A DNA stretch of 64,000 bases. Source: Shinisaurus crocodilurus (Eukaryota > Chordata > Lepidosauria > Squamata > Shinisauridae). The stretch lies in contig CM037879.1 in the NCBI GenBank assembly GCA_021292165.1, positions 43,671,802-43,735,801 of the forward strand, written 5' to 3'. Below the pieces are notes generated by a model. It was not told where the DNA came from. It saw only the letters and a program-made list of their open reading frames with translations, and searched no databases. Shown here one piece after another: positions 10,261 through 20,090 of the stretch; position 1 is the stretch's first letter; the number at the start of each line of letters is the position of its first letter. The position numbers and the translations under genes are program-made.

Positions 10261-11570
10261 CTCCTCTCTATTTACATGTAAACTTAAGCAGGAGGATGTG
10301 GTTAACTCTTCCCTGCGCAGAATTGTCAATGGCTTACAATAACTTCCCTTTCTCAAAATGGCTTGTCTGTCTCTCCCCGCCCCTTCCTTTCTTTTAAAAT
10401 CTCTTGATCCCCTCTCTGTCCGTGTTTCCTTTCCACAGCATCACTTTCTGGCGTCCTCTACTCTCCCTTTAAGACCCACTTCTCCCCCCCTTTCTTGATT
10501 TCTTTCAATGAATGAATGAATGAATCAATGAATGAATCTCACGTCCGCACGGTTCTTCTGACACAGCAGGCGACACACCGGAGCTAGAAGCTGAATGATC
10601 ATGAGCTTTTGATTTGGCCACCTGGCGCCACGCCGAAAGAAACCAATTAAGCAAATGCAGTTCGTACAACTTTCACCTTTCTCGGCCGTCGCTTGGGTCT
10701 TGAGACAAGCTGACCGCGCTGTTTACAATTCCCCACCAGCCCCAACATTGCTTGTACCTTTCAGCACCTTCGTGCCTCTGATGGAGTGAACAGGCAGTCC
10801 ACGAACGCTTGTGCCATATTACATTTGCCTGTCTTTAAAGTGCCACAAGCCTTTCTTCATTTTACTGCAACAGACTAACAAGGTCTCTGCCCCTCTGGAA
10901 AATGCCCAGATCTGATCATCCACTATTATTATTCCCCCCCCAAGGATGTTTTATAGTCAGTGCAAGGGAGGGAGCGAATCAAAGAGCAAATGTAGGCAGT
11001 CTATTCCCAATCAATTACGGTAGATTTGAATAAGAAAGCAAGAATAAGAGCTAAATGCTACCTTAGTACCTTCTGGATATCCCTGTATGTTTGGATGTCC
11101 CCAAATAACCCTCATTTTCCTAGATGCAGGCCTGTACTGTGTCTGCACTCAGTGCTGGAATTATAGAGGGCTGGCAGCCCCCCCCCCCATAGATGTGGTG
11201 TTGGCCCTGCACTAGCTACTTTTTGTAGAAAGCTATAATGGGCATGTTTTGGCTAAAACTGAGGGGATTCAGGAGGTGGGGCTTGCAGATTTCATTAACA
11301 CCCCCCCCCCATTTCAGCACTGCTGACAAGTATGATTTTCTGTGTGTTCATTCTATGCTTCATGCTCAACCCTGGTTCAGTATTTTTTGGAACAATTATG
11401 GAACAGCCTTCCTAGAGAGGTTTTCCTGGTATGATCCCTGCAATCTTTTTGGTGCCAGGCAAATTATTAATGTAGTCTGGGTCTCTCCATTTTAGAATCA
11501 GTGTGTTTAATTTGGAGGGGGGGGGTTGAGTTTTGTTTTGTGGTCATTTTCTTGTTGTTTTTCTGATGGT
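10261..11570. other. DUSP10 upstream flank
   Basis: Upstream of the putative promoter. 10540-10830 is non-repetitive with many CpGs and could be distal promoter or enhancer. 10838-10905 matches a dispersed repeat with GTGCCACAAG and CTGCAACAGACTAACA segments; a related GCCACAAAG/GTGGCATCT stretch occurs at 36200-36292. No coding sequence is recognised. GAAT repeats lie at 10507-10538 and C-runs at 11180-11190 and 11300-11310. Confidence 0.45.
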
Positions 11571-11574
11571 TGTA

Positions 11575-12726
11575 TTATTGCAAGGGAGCTGAGACGGTTT
11601 AAAATTGACATAGCAGCACTTCAAGAAACTCGAAGGGCAGGAGAGGGACAGCTGAAAGAAGAAAAAGGAGGTTATACCTTCTTCTGGAAAGGACTACCTG
11701 AGCAGGACCGACGAATACATGGTGTAGGCTTTGCCATCAAAAATGAACTAGTGAACTCTTTGTCAGAAGTTCCTACTGGCATTAACGAACGCCTGATAAC
11801 TCTTCGATTAAAGCTCGCCAATAACCAACAGGTAACTATTTTGAGCGCTTATGCACCAACATTAGATGCTGATGATGACATCAAGGAAAGTTTTTACAGC
11901 CAGTTGGACACTCTCCTGTCAGAGATACCTAAGGAGGATAAAATTATCCTCCTGGGCGATTTTAACGCAAGAGTCGGGTGTGACTCTGATTTATGGCCAG
12001 AAACTATTGGAAAAGACGGAGTTGGTAATAGCAACCCGAACGGACTCTTACTTTTGTCTATATGTGCAGAGCATAATCTCACTATCACAAACACGCTCTT
12101 TCGACAAAAGAATAAGTTTAAAACAACATGGCAGCACCCACGGTCAAAGCACTGGCATCTTCTGGATTATGTAATTGTCCGTGTTAGAGATCGCCGCGAT
12201 GTACTTCTTACTAGGGCCATGGTGAGTGCCGACGACTGCTGGACAGACCACCGACTAATCCGGTCCACAATGGTTATCAACATTGCTCCCCAACGTAGGC
12301 TTCAAGGAAGGAAACCAAGGCGTAAAATGAACATCCAAGTCCTTCAAGATCCTATTAAGCAAACTCGTCTTCAATCACTTCTTAAGGAACATCTACCTAC
12401 GGAACCTCCTGACAACATTGAGGACCATTGGTCTAAGCTGAAAACCTCCATTACTGTAGCTTGTGAGCAAACTATTGGATATGAAACTAAGAAACATCAG
12501 GATTGGTTTGATGAAAATGACAATGAGATTAAATATATAATTGACCAAAAAAGGAAAGCCTTCCAAATATGGCAAAACGATATTAACTGCGCTGCCAAGA
12601 AAAAAACCTACGCTAGCGCAAAGGCTGAGGTCCAAAGAAGAACAAGAGAACTTAAGAACGCTTGGTGGAAAAAGAAAGCAGAAGAAATTCAACAACTTGC
12701 AGAATCTCATGATGCACGGGGTTTTT
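11575..12726 (+). pseudogene. LINE ORF part 1: APE-type endonuclease and linker
   Basis: Encodes the apurinic-endonuclease-like domain that nicks target DNA for target-primed reverse transcription. Visible catalytic motifs are the LQET glutamate (about residue 34 of the open frame that starts at 11526), YAPT, LLGDFNARVG (GDFN about 144-147), and the SDH-equivalent TDHR (about 240-242). A charged linker rich in Lys/Glu follows (about 340-395). The open frame starts earlier, at 11526, but the first 16 or so codons do not look like the family, so I place the real boundary near 11575. The frame leaves the family pattern within a run of T at 12721-12726, consistent with loss of one base. No key catalytic residue is visibly lost. 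Confidence 0.85.
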
Positions 12727-12882
12727 TAAGGCCACAAGGGCCATTTATGGACCAAAAACCTATGGTACAAACCCTTTACAATCAAAAGATGGCACCAAAC
12801 TCTTAAAAGACAAAGAGTCTATTGCACTGCAGTTGGAAAGAGCATTATTATGACCTTTTAAATCGTAAATCTAAGGTGGATA

Positions 12883-14230
12883 ATGAGATTTTTTCGCAAA
12901 TCCCGCAAAAACAAATTAAAGAGGAACTTGCAATACTCCCCTACTTTGGATGAAGTAAAAAAAGCCATTAATCAAATGAAGAACAACAAAGCTAGTGGAC
13001 CAGATGGGATTCCTGCTGAAATCTTTAAAGAAGGGGGCCCCGAACTTGTACAACATCTTCATAAACTCATCGAAAAAATCTGGATAAGAGAAGAGATCCC
13101 AGAAGACTTCAGGGATGCCATAATTATCACCCTCTTTAAGAAGGGTGATAGAACAGACTGTGGAAACTATCGGGGCATTTCTCTCTTAGCAACCGCAGGT
13201 AAAATATTTGCTAGGATTCTCGCAAACCGTCTTCTATCTATTTCAGAAGAGATCCTCCCTGAAACTCAATATGGTTTCCGCCCCTCTAGAGGGACAGTAG
13301 ACATGATTTTTACTGCACGTCAGCTCCAAGAAAAATGCCGGGAGCAAAACCAACCCCTTTATATGGCATTTATCGATTTGGCTAAGGCCTTTGATACTGT
13401 AGACCGTACAGCTCTCTGGACTATCCTTATGAAAATTGGATGCCCCAATAAATTTGTGAATATCTTGCGACTTCTCCATGACAACATGACGGCAACGGTT
13501 TTGGACAACAACGGCTCTCATGGTGCTCCATTTAAAGTGGGATCAGGTGTTAAACAGGGATGTGTTATCGCCCCAACATTATTTGCCATTTTCATCGCCA
13601 TGGTTTTACATCTTGTCAAGGGGAAACTTCCCACTGGTGTGGGAATTATATATCGAACAGATGGAAAGCTTTTTAATCTCAGCAGGCTGAAAGCAAAAAG
13701 TAAGGTAATTACAACCTCCGTTGTGGAACTTCAGTATGCTGATGATAATGTGGTCTCCGCACATTCAGAGGATGATCTCCAAACTATCCTAAATGCTTTT
13801 GCAGAAGCATACGAAAAACTTGGTCTCTCACTTAACATCAAAAAAACCAAAGTGCTTCATCAGCAAGTGCAAGCCAATCCTTTGGTGATGCCATCTATCC
13901 AGCTTGGCGGGACAATACTGGAAAATGTCGATCATTTTCTCTATCTTGGCAGCTATCTTTCTGTTACAGCTAACATCGACAGTGAAATCCAGCATCGTCT
14001 GAGCTCCGCAAGTGCCGCGTTTTCTCGAATGAAACATAGAGTGTTCGAGGATCGGGATATTTGTAAGAAGACCAAAACACTGGTTTATGAAGCCATTGTA
14101 TTACCAACTTTATTGTATGCCTGCGAAACATGGACTATCTATAAACGTCACTTCCACCTCCTTGAAAGGTTTCATCAACGTTGCCTCCGGAAAATCCTGC
14201 AAATTACTTGGGAAGATAGGCGAACAAATG
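12883..14230 (+). pseudogene. LINE ORF part 2: reverse transcriptase
   Basis: Reverse transcriptase in a different frame from part 1. In the open frame starting at 12883 the order is PDGIPAEIF (about 40-48), LFKKGDRTDCGNYRGISLL (about 84-102), FIDLAKAFDTVDR (about 163-175, first catalytic Asp), KQGCVIAPTLF (about 224-234) and the catalytic YADD box (about 285-288), then LSLNIKKTKVL. The ATG at 12883 is fortuitous. The true protein is continuous with the endonuclease, and the stretch 12727-12930 contains two further frame changes. All visible catalytic aspartates are present. The frame breaks again near 14230, where a shift leads into the C-terminal part. Confidence 0.88.
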
Positions 14231-14686
14231 TCATGTGTACTGGAAGAAGCAAAGACTACTAGCATTGAAAAAATGATCCTTCAACGCCAACTTCAGTGGA
14301 CCGGTCATGTTGTTCGAATGCCTGACTGCCGCCTCCCAAAGCAGTTACTTTACTCCCAACTCAAGGATGGAAAGCGGAATATCGGTGGTCAATATAAGAG
14401 GTTTAAAGATGTTCATAAGGCTAATCTAAAAAAATGCAATATAAACATCGAAAACTGGGAAGCTCTGGCCCATGAACGATCTAAATGGAGGTTGGCCTTT
14501 CACAAAGGTTCCATGGACTTTGAAGAAGCCCGAGTGCAAGGTGAAAGGGAGAAACGTGCTAAGCGAAAAGCACGTCAAATGAATCCTTTACAGGACCATC
14601 TTCTATCTGGTAACCTGTGTCCTCACTGTGGGAAGCTGTGTGGATCTAGAATTGGCCTCCACAGTCACTTACGGACCCATCGCTAG
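14231..14686 (+). pseudogene. LINE ORF part 3: C-terminal domain with C2H2 zinc finger
   Basis: Continues the LINE protein in the third frame. It has the LQWTGHVVRMP motif typical of RTE-like C-termini, a basic linker (EKRAKRKARQ), then a terminal finger with spacing C-x2-C-x12-H-x3-H just before the stop. The finger probably binds nucleic acid. In relatives the C-terminal region follows the RT thumb. An open frame beginning at 14087 overlaps part 2, but only the portion after about 14231 belongs to this protein. Confidence 0.82.
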
Positions 14687-14791
14687 AGTCTACACAATCT
14701 TCTTTAGAATTTCCTCCTTTAATCCCGGAAGACAATCTTACTCGGTCACGAGTGATCGCCTGATGATGATGATGTTTTCTTTTGTATCCAA

Positions 14792-14913
14792 GGGCACAAT
14801 CCTATGTGTGTTTAGGTAGGAAAAGGTCCTACAACTCCCAGCATGCCCCAGCCAGCATGCTGGGAGTTGTAGGACTCCCCCCGCCCCCATCTAAACACAC
14901 ACAGGATTGCGCC
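14792..14913. mobile_element. Palindromic PIF/Harbinger-like MITE, family B, copy 1
   Basis: Inverted ends GGGCACAATCCTATG and GGATTGCGCC enclose a palindrome with exact ZNF143-like 18-mers in both arms. It lies 17 bp after the LINE tail. TSD is unclear here (CAA versus TTA). Confidence 0.75.
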
Positions 14914-15059
14914 TTAAGTTCTTGTTTGTTTCTTGTAAGCCGCCAAGAGAACTTTTTTTGTTAAGGGGTGGCATGTAAATGTCATAAATAATAGAGAGAT
15001 TTAAAAAACTAAATATTTGCTCCCCCTGTAAAATGAGAGATGCCATTTAGGGAGGAGGG

Positions 15060-15428
15060 GTCAGCTGAGGAAGACAACACTGCTGCTGTATGAGATATTG
15101 CAGAAAGCTGCTTTGAGAATTTTCATGCAGCAGATGGAGCAGACTTTTTTCTCTGTTGATCCCGAGGGCACCACTAGAACCAATGGGTGGAAAGTGCAGG
15201 GAAGCAGATTTAACATTTGGAGAAATTTCTAACTGTGAGAGCTGTTTAGCAATGGAACAGATTGCCTCAGGAGTAGGTGGGGGGTCTCCTTTGCTGGAGG
15301 TATTTAAGCAGTGGCCATCTGTCAGGGATGCTGCAGCTGCATCCTGCAGTGCAGAACCTGCATTGAGCAAAGGGTTGGACTAGAGGATCTCGAGGTTCCT
15401 TCCAACTGTCTGATTCTGATTTTCTATG
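15060..15428 (+). mobile_element. CR1-like LINE 3' end
   Basis: Carries the CR1 3'-region signature. It ends with CTGGAGGTATTTAAGCAG-like, CTGTCAGGGATGCTGCAGC and GGGTTGGACTAGAGGATCTC, then a TTCCTTCCAACTGTCTGATT end resembling the CR1 ATTCTATG tail. Confidence 0.8.
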
Positions 15429-15516
15429 ATGTGTTGAAAAGTGAGATAAAAATGTGATAAATAAACAACAGATGGACCAGTGGCCTGAACTGGCATAAAC
15501 AGCTTCAGATGTTCAT

Positions 15517-16184
15517 ATATTGGGTTGTATCCAATGGTGTCATTCCATTAGTGCAAAGCTTCTACCCTGCTTTTATCCTTGCGCGTACATTGCATAAGCT
15601 GTTGTGCCAGCTATTTCACATTACATTCCACAAGGTGCTGCACAAGGCATTGCACAAGCCATTGCACAATGTGTTACACAATCTGTTGTACATGGTGTTA
15701 CACTAGGCGTTGCACAAGGTTTCACAAATCATTGCACAAGCTATTCTGCAAAACATTTCAGCAGGCATTGCACAACTCATTACAACTTCATTAGACTTCA
15801 CTAGGTGTTGCTTGGGCTAGTTCTGATAGCAGTTGTTGTGCAACTGCTAGAATAATGGCAACTCCTGTAATTTTTCTGCTAGCATACTGTTGGATATAAC
15901 CCAAAACTAGCACAGCTGGTGCACTTAGTCTAATGAAGTCATAATGAGTTCTGCAGTGCCTTGTGCAATAATTTGCAGAACAACTTGTGAAACACCTTGT
16001 GAAATGTGTTGTGCAACAGCTTTCACAACAGCACATGCTGCGCATTGTGCAACAACTTGTACAGCAGCTTGCAAGCAGAATCAAGATATTGGATTTGACA
16101 CTTACGTAAGGATAGAAATAGGGTTTCCACAAGTGGTAGAAGCTTTGCGCTACCAGAATGACACCATTGGATTCAACCCAATAT
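15517..16184. mobile_element. Foldback element with arms made of 12-bp repeats
   Basis: The two ends are an imperfect inverted repeat. ATATTGGGTTG at 15517 pairs with CAACCCAATAT ending at 16184, and AAAGCTTCTACC/GGTAGAAGCTTT lies further in. Each arm continues for about 290 bp as a degenerate tandem array of a 12-bp unit (CATTGCACAAGG and variants in the left arm, the complement in the right). About 110 bp of non-repetitive loop lies near 15811-15925. The layout recalls Foldback elements, whose long inverted ends consist of short tandem repeats. No transposase gene is present. The arrays create spurious Leu-His-Lys open frames. Confidence 0.75.
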
Positions 16185-16276
16185 GTTTGTTTGATTTAGA
16201 AACATACCAAAACCAAACACAGAACATTAGCCATATTAATAAAACACACATAATCCACTATAACCATGGCGAGGGT

Positions 16277-16392
16277 AATGTGACCCTCCAGATGTTGATA
16301 GACTGCAACTCCCATCAGCCCTAGCCAGCATAGCCAATGGTGAGGAATGATAGGAGTTGCAGTCTAAAAACGTCTGGAGCGCTGCCACCCCC
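16277..16392. mobile_element. Palindromic hAT-like MITE, family D, degraded copy
   Basis: Retains ACCCTCCAGATG, the ACTCCCATCAGCC core and its inverted partner GGAGTTGCAGTCTAAAA, but both termini are eroded and no TSD is visible. Confidence 0.6.
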
Positions 16393-16496
16393 ATCCCTGC
16401 ACCATGATGATAAACAATGTAGACAATTTCGGACACATGGACAATACAATTAGGCAGCAATCCTATATTGGAGATCTGTCAGCTGAAAGGCTACAA

Positions 16497-17268
16497 CAGG
16501 GGTCCCCAACAAAGTGCCTGTGGGTGCCATGGCACCCACGGGCACCTCCAATGGTACCTGTGAAGGTTCCTCAATGTGGGGCCTGTGGGCACCTGAAATC
16601 TTTTTTAAATTTTTTAAATATATGTACATGGATTTGTATGAAATGCATACAACTTTCTAGCATTTATGCATAGGCTTCAACAGAAGCAGACCAAATATCT
16701 AAATAAGTATCCATTTGAAGTTGGCATCTATATGCCACCCGTTCATATATCGAAAGCGTTGTAAGGTCCTCAGTCCATTGTATTATAGGAGGTGAGTGTT
16801 TATTCTTCCAATTTTGTAATATCAGTCTTTTAGCTGTGCAAAGGGCACAAAGTATCCATTCCCTCTTCCATTTGTTAATTTCCATGAAGCAGGTAAATAA
16901 TTTAACAGAGCATGTACATCAGTGAATATTCAAGACTGTTCCAGTAGGAAACTTATCCGTGTAATAACCTCCTCCCAACAAGAAGCAACTACTGAACATT
17001 GCCAAAACATATGTTTAAAAGAAGCATTAGCTGTATTGCATCACAAGCAATGAGTTGAATTAGACAATCCCTTATTAAAGAGAGATTGCAGTGTCCAGTA
17101 GACATGAATCAAAAGTTTTTGCTGAATAAGATGCTGCCTAAGATCCATAGATGCAATAGGTAGATGCCAAAGCAGTGATCCACTGATTAGGCATTTTGTG
17201 GTGGTGCCCACAGGAGTTTCTCAAATTCCCAAATGTGCCCACAGGTCCAAAAAGGTTGGGGACCCTTA
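16497..17268. mobile_element. hAT-like element interrupted by an L1 fragment
   Basis: Left end CAGGGGTCCCCAACAAAG and right end AGGTTGGGGACCCTTA are hAT-type termini. The flanks GGCTACAA and GGCTATAG match at 6 of 8. Subterminal GGCACC/GTGCCCA repeats occur on both sides. The central part, about 16600-17190, is a separate L1 insertion. Confidence 0.7.
16600..17190 (-). pseudogene. L1-like ORF2 C-terminal fragment
   Basis: Read on the minus strand, about 16664-16885 encodes ALCTAKRLILQNWKN, QWTEDLTTLSIYERVAYR and further residues, the C-terminal signature of L1 ORF2. Upstream (17160 down to 16890) more of the same domain is recognisable with stops. T-rich DNA at 16600-16620 is the oligo(A) tail in this orientation. 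It is truncated and non-functional, nested in the hAT element. Confidence 0.75.
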
Positions 17269-18060
17269 GGCTATAGGATTTGGCAGAAGCCGTGCTATGT
17301 CAGTGGATCACCAGATATGCCAGTACCTCCAAAGTATGCCTGCAGAACATCTCAGCTCTGCTGGCAGAACACTTGGCCAGCAGAGCCATTCCACTGGCAA
17401 AGATCTGCCAGCAGAATGGCTGGAACAGCGCAGAAATATGGGTGGGATGTGGGTGGTACAGGGGCGGAGCACATTTATACTGTATCCAATGCCCCTTCAA
17501 TCCATAGCCATGACCCCATTGACAGCACAACTTAATACTAGCCCCAGATCTGGCACAAGAAATTTCCCTCCCATTGACCTCAATAAGAAGGGGGTGGGAA
17601 TGAAAGAACAGTCACCATGTAGATGACTTTCCGGCCCATGTCATCACAACAGAGCATATGACATGGTGTAACTCAGCACCGAATCATAGCACACCACCAC
17701 CGCCACCACCACCGTATCAATCCCACACAGGAATACCATAACTCAGATGACAGGGTGCTTCGCCTGGGGGCTATATTATTCGGGCTCCATGTTGTGCACA
17801 CTACCCAACAACTCAATCCAGTTATTTCATCTTGCTTGATTGTACCTGTTCCAGTATTGGGTGGTGGTTATCAATACAATGTTCATATGAGATGTGTTAT
17901 CATGAGTCTACACGAGTGTGTGAAGACTGAGAAAAGCTGTTAGCATGACTGCTGCATTGATCAGCACTCACATATAATACTCCAGTAAGGGCTGAGTGAG
18001 GGGGGGGGATACCATGAACTGCCCATAGATGGGAAGACCCAACATTCTGAGCCTATACAG
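17269..18060. other. Unassigned intergenic DNA
   Basis: 17269-17500 contains inverted sequence motifs (GGCAGAA, GTATCCAATGCCCC) that look like the end of another short DNA transposon split by the hAT element. CCA/CCACCG repeats lie at 17696-17715. Nothing else recognised. Confidence 0.35.
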
Positions 18061-18180
18061 CAGTGTTCTCCAACCTTGGGTCCCCAGATGTTTTTGGACT
18101 ACAACTCCCAGCCAGCTGGCTGGGGCATGCTGGGAGTTGTAGGCCAAAAACATCTGGGGACCCAAGGTTGGAGAACACTG
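18061..18180. mobile_element. Palindromic hAT-like MITE, family A, copy 3
   Basis: 120 bp with CAGTGTTCTCCAACC ends and an exact 8-bp TSD, CTATACAG (18053-18060 and 18181-18188). One arm lost the centre of the palindrome; the right arm has an exact ZNF143-like 18-mer. Confidence 0.93.
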
Positions 18181-18226
18181 CTATACAGGGAGAAGCTGTC
18201 TCCACCTGGAATGCTGTGGGTGTCTG

Positions 18227-18454
18227 CAGGGGAGGCTGGTGTGGTGACTCCTCTTTCGGTGGGGCTCCTTTTCCATTGCAGGTTTTATTTGGAGCTTCAC
18301 AAGAGCTATCCATGGTGCTGAAGTCCATCCCCCAAATAGGTGCACCACCATGGAGAACCATGGATAGCTCCTATGAAGCTCCAAATAAAACCTGCAGAAC
18401 CAGTAATGGAAAAAAGAGCCCAACTGAAAGAGGAGTCGCCAGACTCACCTGGAC
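18227..18454. mobile_element. Palindromic hAT-like MITE, family C, copy 1
   Basis: Starts CAGGGGAGGCTGGTG and has long inverted arms around 18290-18400 (GGAGCTTCA/TGAAGCTCC, TATCCATGGT/ACCATGGATA). The flanks GGTGTCTG and CGTGTCTG form an 8-bp TSD with one mismatch. It lies 39 bp beyond the family A copy's TSD. Confidence 0.8.
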
Positions 18455-18489
18455 CGTGTCTGCCAAACGGTAAACAGAATTTGCCACAC

Positions 18490-18577
18490 ATCTGAGCAGA
18501 TGTATTTTATATTGTATTTTTTAATTGTTGTGAACCGCCCAGAGAGCTTCGGCTATTGGGCAGTATAGAAATAAAAT

Positions 18578-18628
<51 letters not shown>
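18490..18628 (+). mobile_element. L2-like LINE 3' end with a TGA-repeat tail
   Basis: Contains the 3' signature GAACCGCCCAGAGAGCTTCG then GGCTATTGGGCAGTATAG. Elsewhere in the window this 3' end is followed by AAATA repeats, but here about 17 TGA units follow at 18578-18628. Confidence 0.7.
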
Positions 18629-18629
<1 letters not shown>

Positions 18630-18827
18630 ATGTTTGCAACTACCTATTTTGTTTTTGTTTTTTTACACTCTTTTTGGAGGTTTCAGGTTTCTTTTTGGAG
18701 AAACCTGTAACAAGAACAAAAATAAAATTCAACCAGTATACCTAGCAAGCCATCTTCCCCTATATACACCAAATTGACCCCTGAGATCTTTCACGGAGGC
18801 CTTTTTGATTGTCCCATGACCAACAGC

Positions 18828-19122
18828 ATGTTGTCAAGTAATGGCAGGCCTTCTCGGTAGTGGCACCCACCCTCTGGAGTGCTCTCTCACGTGTGGGCCA
18901 ATGGGTGGAAACTGTGGTGAATTTCAGATGCTCTTAAAGATACTCAGGCGTTCCCTGATGTGGAATTGCAGTATATTATTTTATATTGTATAATCGTATG
19001 AACATTGGCTTTTATGTTGCATTTTATGTATTTTCTTATGTATTTCTTATGTAATCCACTTAGAGGTCTTATGATATCAAGCACGTGTATATAAGTAGTT
19101 TAAATAAATAAATAAATAAATG
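18828..19122 (+). mobile_element. L2-like LINE 3' end
   Basis: GCCTTCTCGGTAGTGGCACC (ORF2 C-terminal RAFSVVAP-type sequence) is followed by AT-rich 3' UTR and an AAAT repeat tail at 19103-19122. Confidence 0.7.
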
Positions 19123-19523
19123 GCAGCACTGAATATGTGGACATCTGCCAAGAGGTTTGGAAAAATAAATGACTCCATCATTTTTTATTTCTTTAAAAAA
19201 AAAATCTGACATTTTAATGAAGTACAGCAATCACAAACATTGCATCATCATAACCAAATTTAACATTGTCAGTTTCAACCCTTCAGAAGCTTTTGTCCAC
19301 CGGATGGGAAGAGGGTAAATCTCAGTGGGTATCAGTGGCTGTGCATTCATCTATCAAAATTGTGGTTGATCTTGACTTGCTGCTATCAAAGGTGTGAGAG
19401 ACTGCTGCTGGATTAATCATTTCCATTGTTGTCCATGCATCTGTGGTGGTCTATGGTTTGATCCTGAGGTGTGTATCTCCCAATTAGTATGAATTAGAAA
19501 CAAACACTGAGATAAGAATATAT

Positions 19524-20090
19524 GGGCTGAAACAGACATTACTTTAAATGTGTGTCGCAATTATGTCTTCTTTTCATTTTTACTCTAGAGTAGGTACAGG
19601 GAGCCTGATTCAGGTCTTAAAAGCTCTCTACCTGTCCCTATGCAGGATTGGGGCCCTGCACCTACTCTAGAGTAAAAACAAGATGTAGTTGCTAGACTTA
19701 GAGGTTTTCTACATGAGGCATTTATTGTGCGCTCATGATTCCTTATTCACAGTTGTTCATGTGTTCTTTATGGATGTTTATAGATGATGTGATCCTTCAG
19801 TTTTGCTTCTGTTTTTAAAGAGCATTTTCCCAGGGGGGGGGTTAGAGTGGGGAAAATGGGGTGTTATTTCTGAAAGCAAAAGAAAAGGTATTTTCCTACT
19901 TGTGTAATTTTGACATTCCGCTATAGCACAGTGCCAGCTAGAGGTTATCTAGCAGAGAAGCAGGAAAGGAAAAGCTCTTTGTGTAGAGCTTGGATCTCAA
20001 TTCTGCAATAAAACTGAAAGTAGATACAGCGATTAACAACAAGCTTGTGTAAAAAAGCTCTTACATTTAAAGTAATGTCTGTTTTGGCCC
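19524..20090. mobile_element. 567-bp TIR element, family R, full copy
   Basis: The inverted ends begin GGGCTGAAACAGACATTACT and close with the inverted complement (AGTAATGTCTGTTTTGGCCC). A second palindrome lies inside (ACTCTAGAGTAGGT with ACCTACTCTAGAGT, 19583-19674). The right half matches 21370-21745 and 53915-54215. No ORF was found, so it is non-autonomous. TSD unclear. Confidence 0.65.

Larger units (their letters stand above)
11575..14774 (+). mobile_element. Long RTE-like non-LTR retrotransposon (LINE), 5'-truncated
   Basis: A 3.2-kb non-LTR element with, in order, an APE-type endonuclease, a reverse transcriptase, a C-terminal domain ending in a C2H2 zinc finger, a short 3' UTR and a TGATGA repeat tail (14761-14774). 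Protein similarity begins abruptly at about 11575, inside the endonuclease, so the first 30 or so residues are missing as expected of 5' truncation. The coding region is nearly intact, broken by about four single-base indels (near 12720-12726, 12832, 12930 and 14230), which suggests a young insertion. The GATG/TGATGA type tail and the RT signature point to the RTE superfamily (Rex3/RTE-X/Proto2 neighbourhood). The exact clade needs a tree. No convincing TSD is seen. Confidence 0.88.

Noticed and set aside
15600..15790. CRISPR-like regular repeats
   Set aside because: The 12-bp units are contiguous and degenerate with no spacers, in a vertebrate genome.
15509..15804. Leu-His-Lys repeat open frames
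   Set aside because: Direct translation of the 12-bp satellite in the foldback arm; the other frames are open too.
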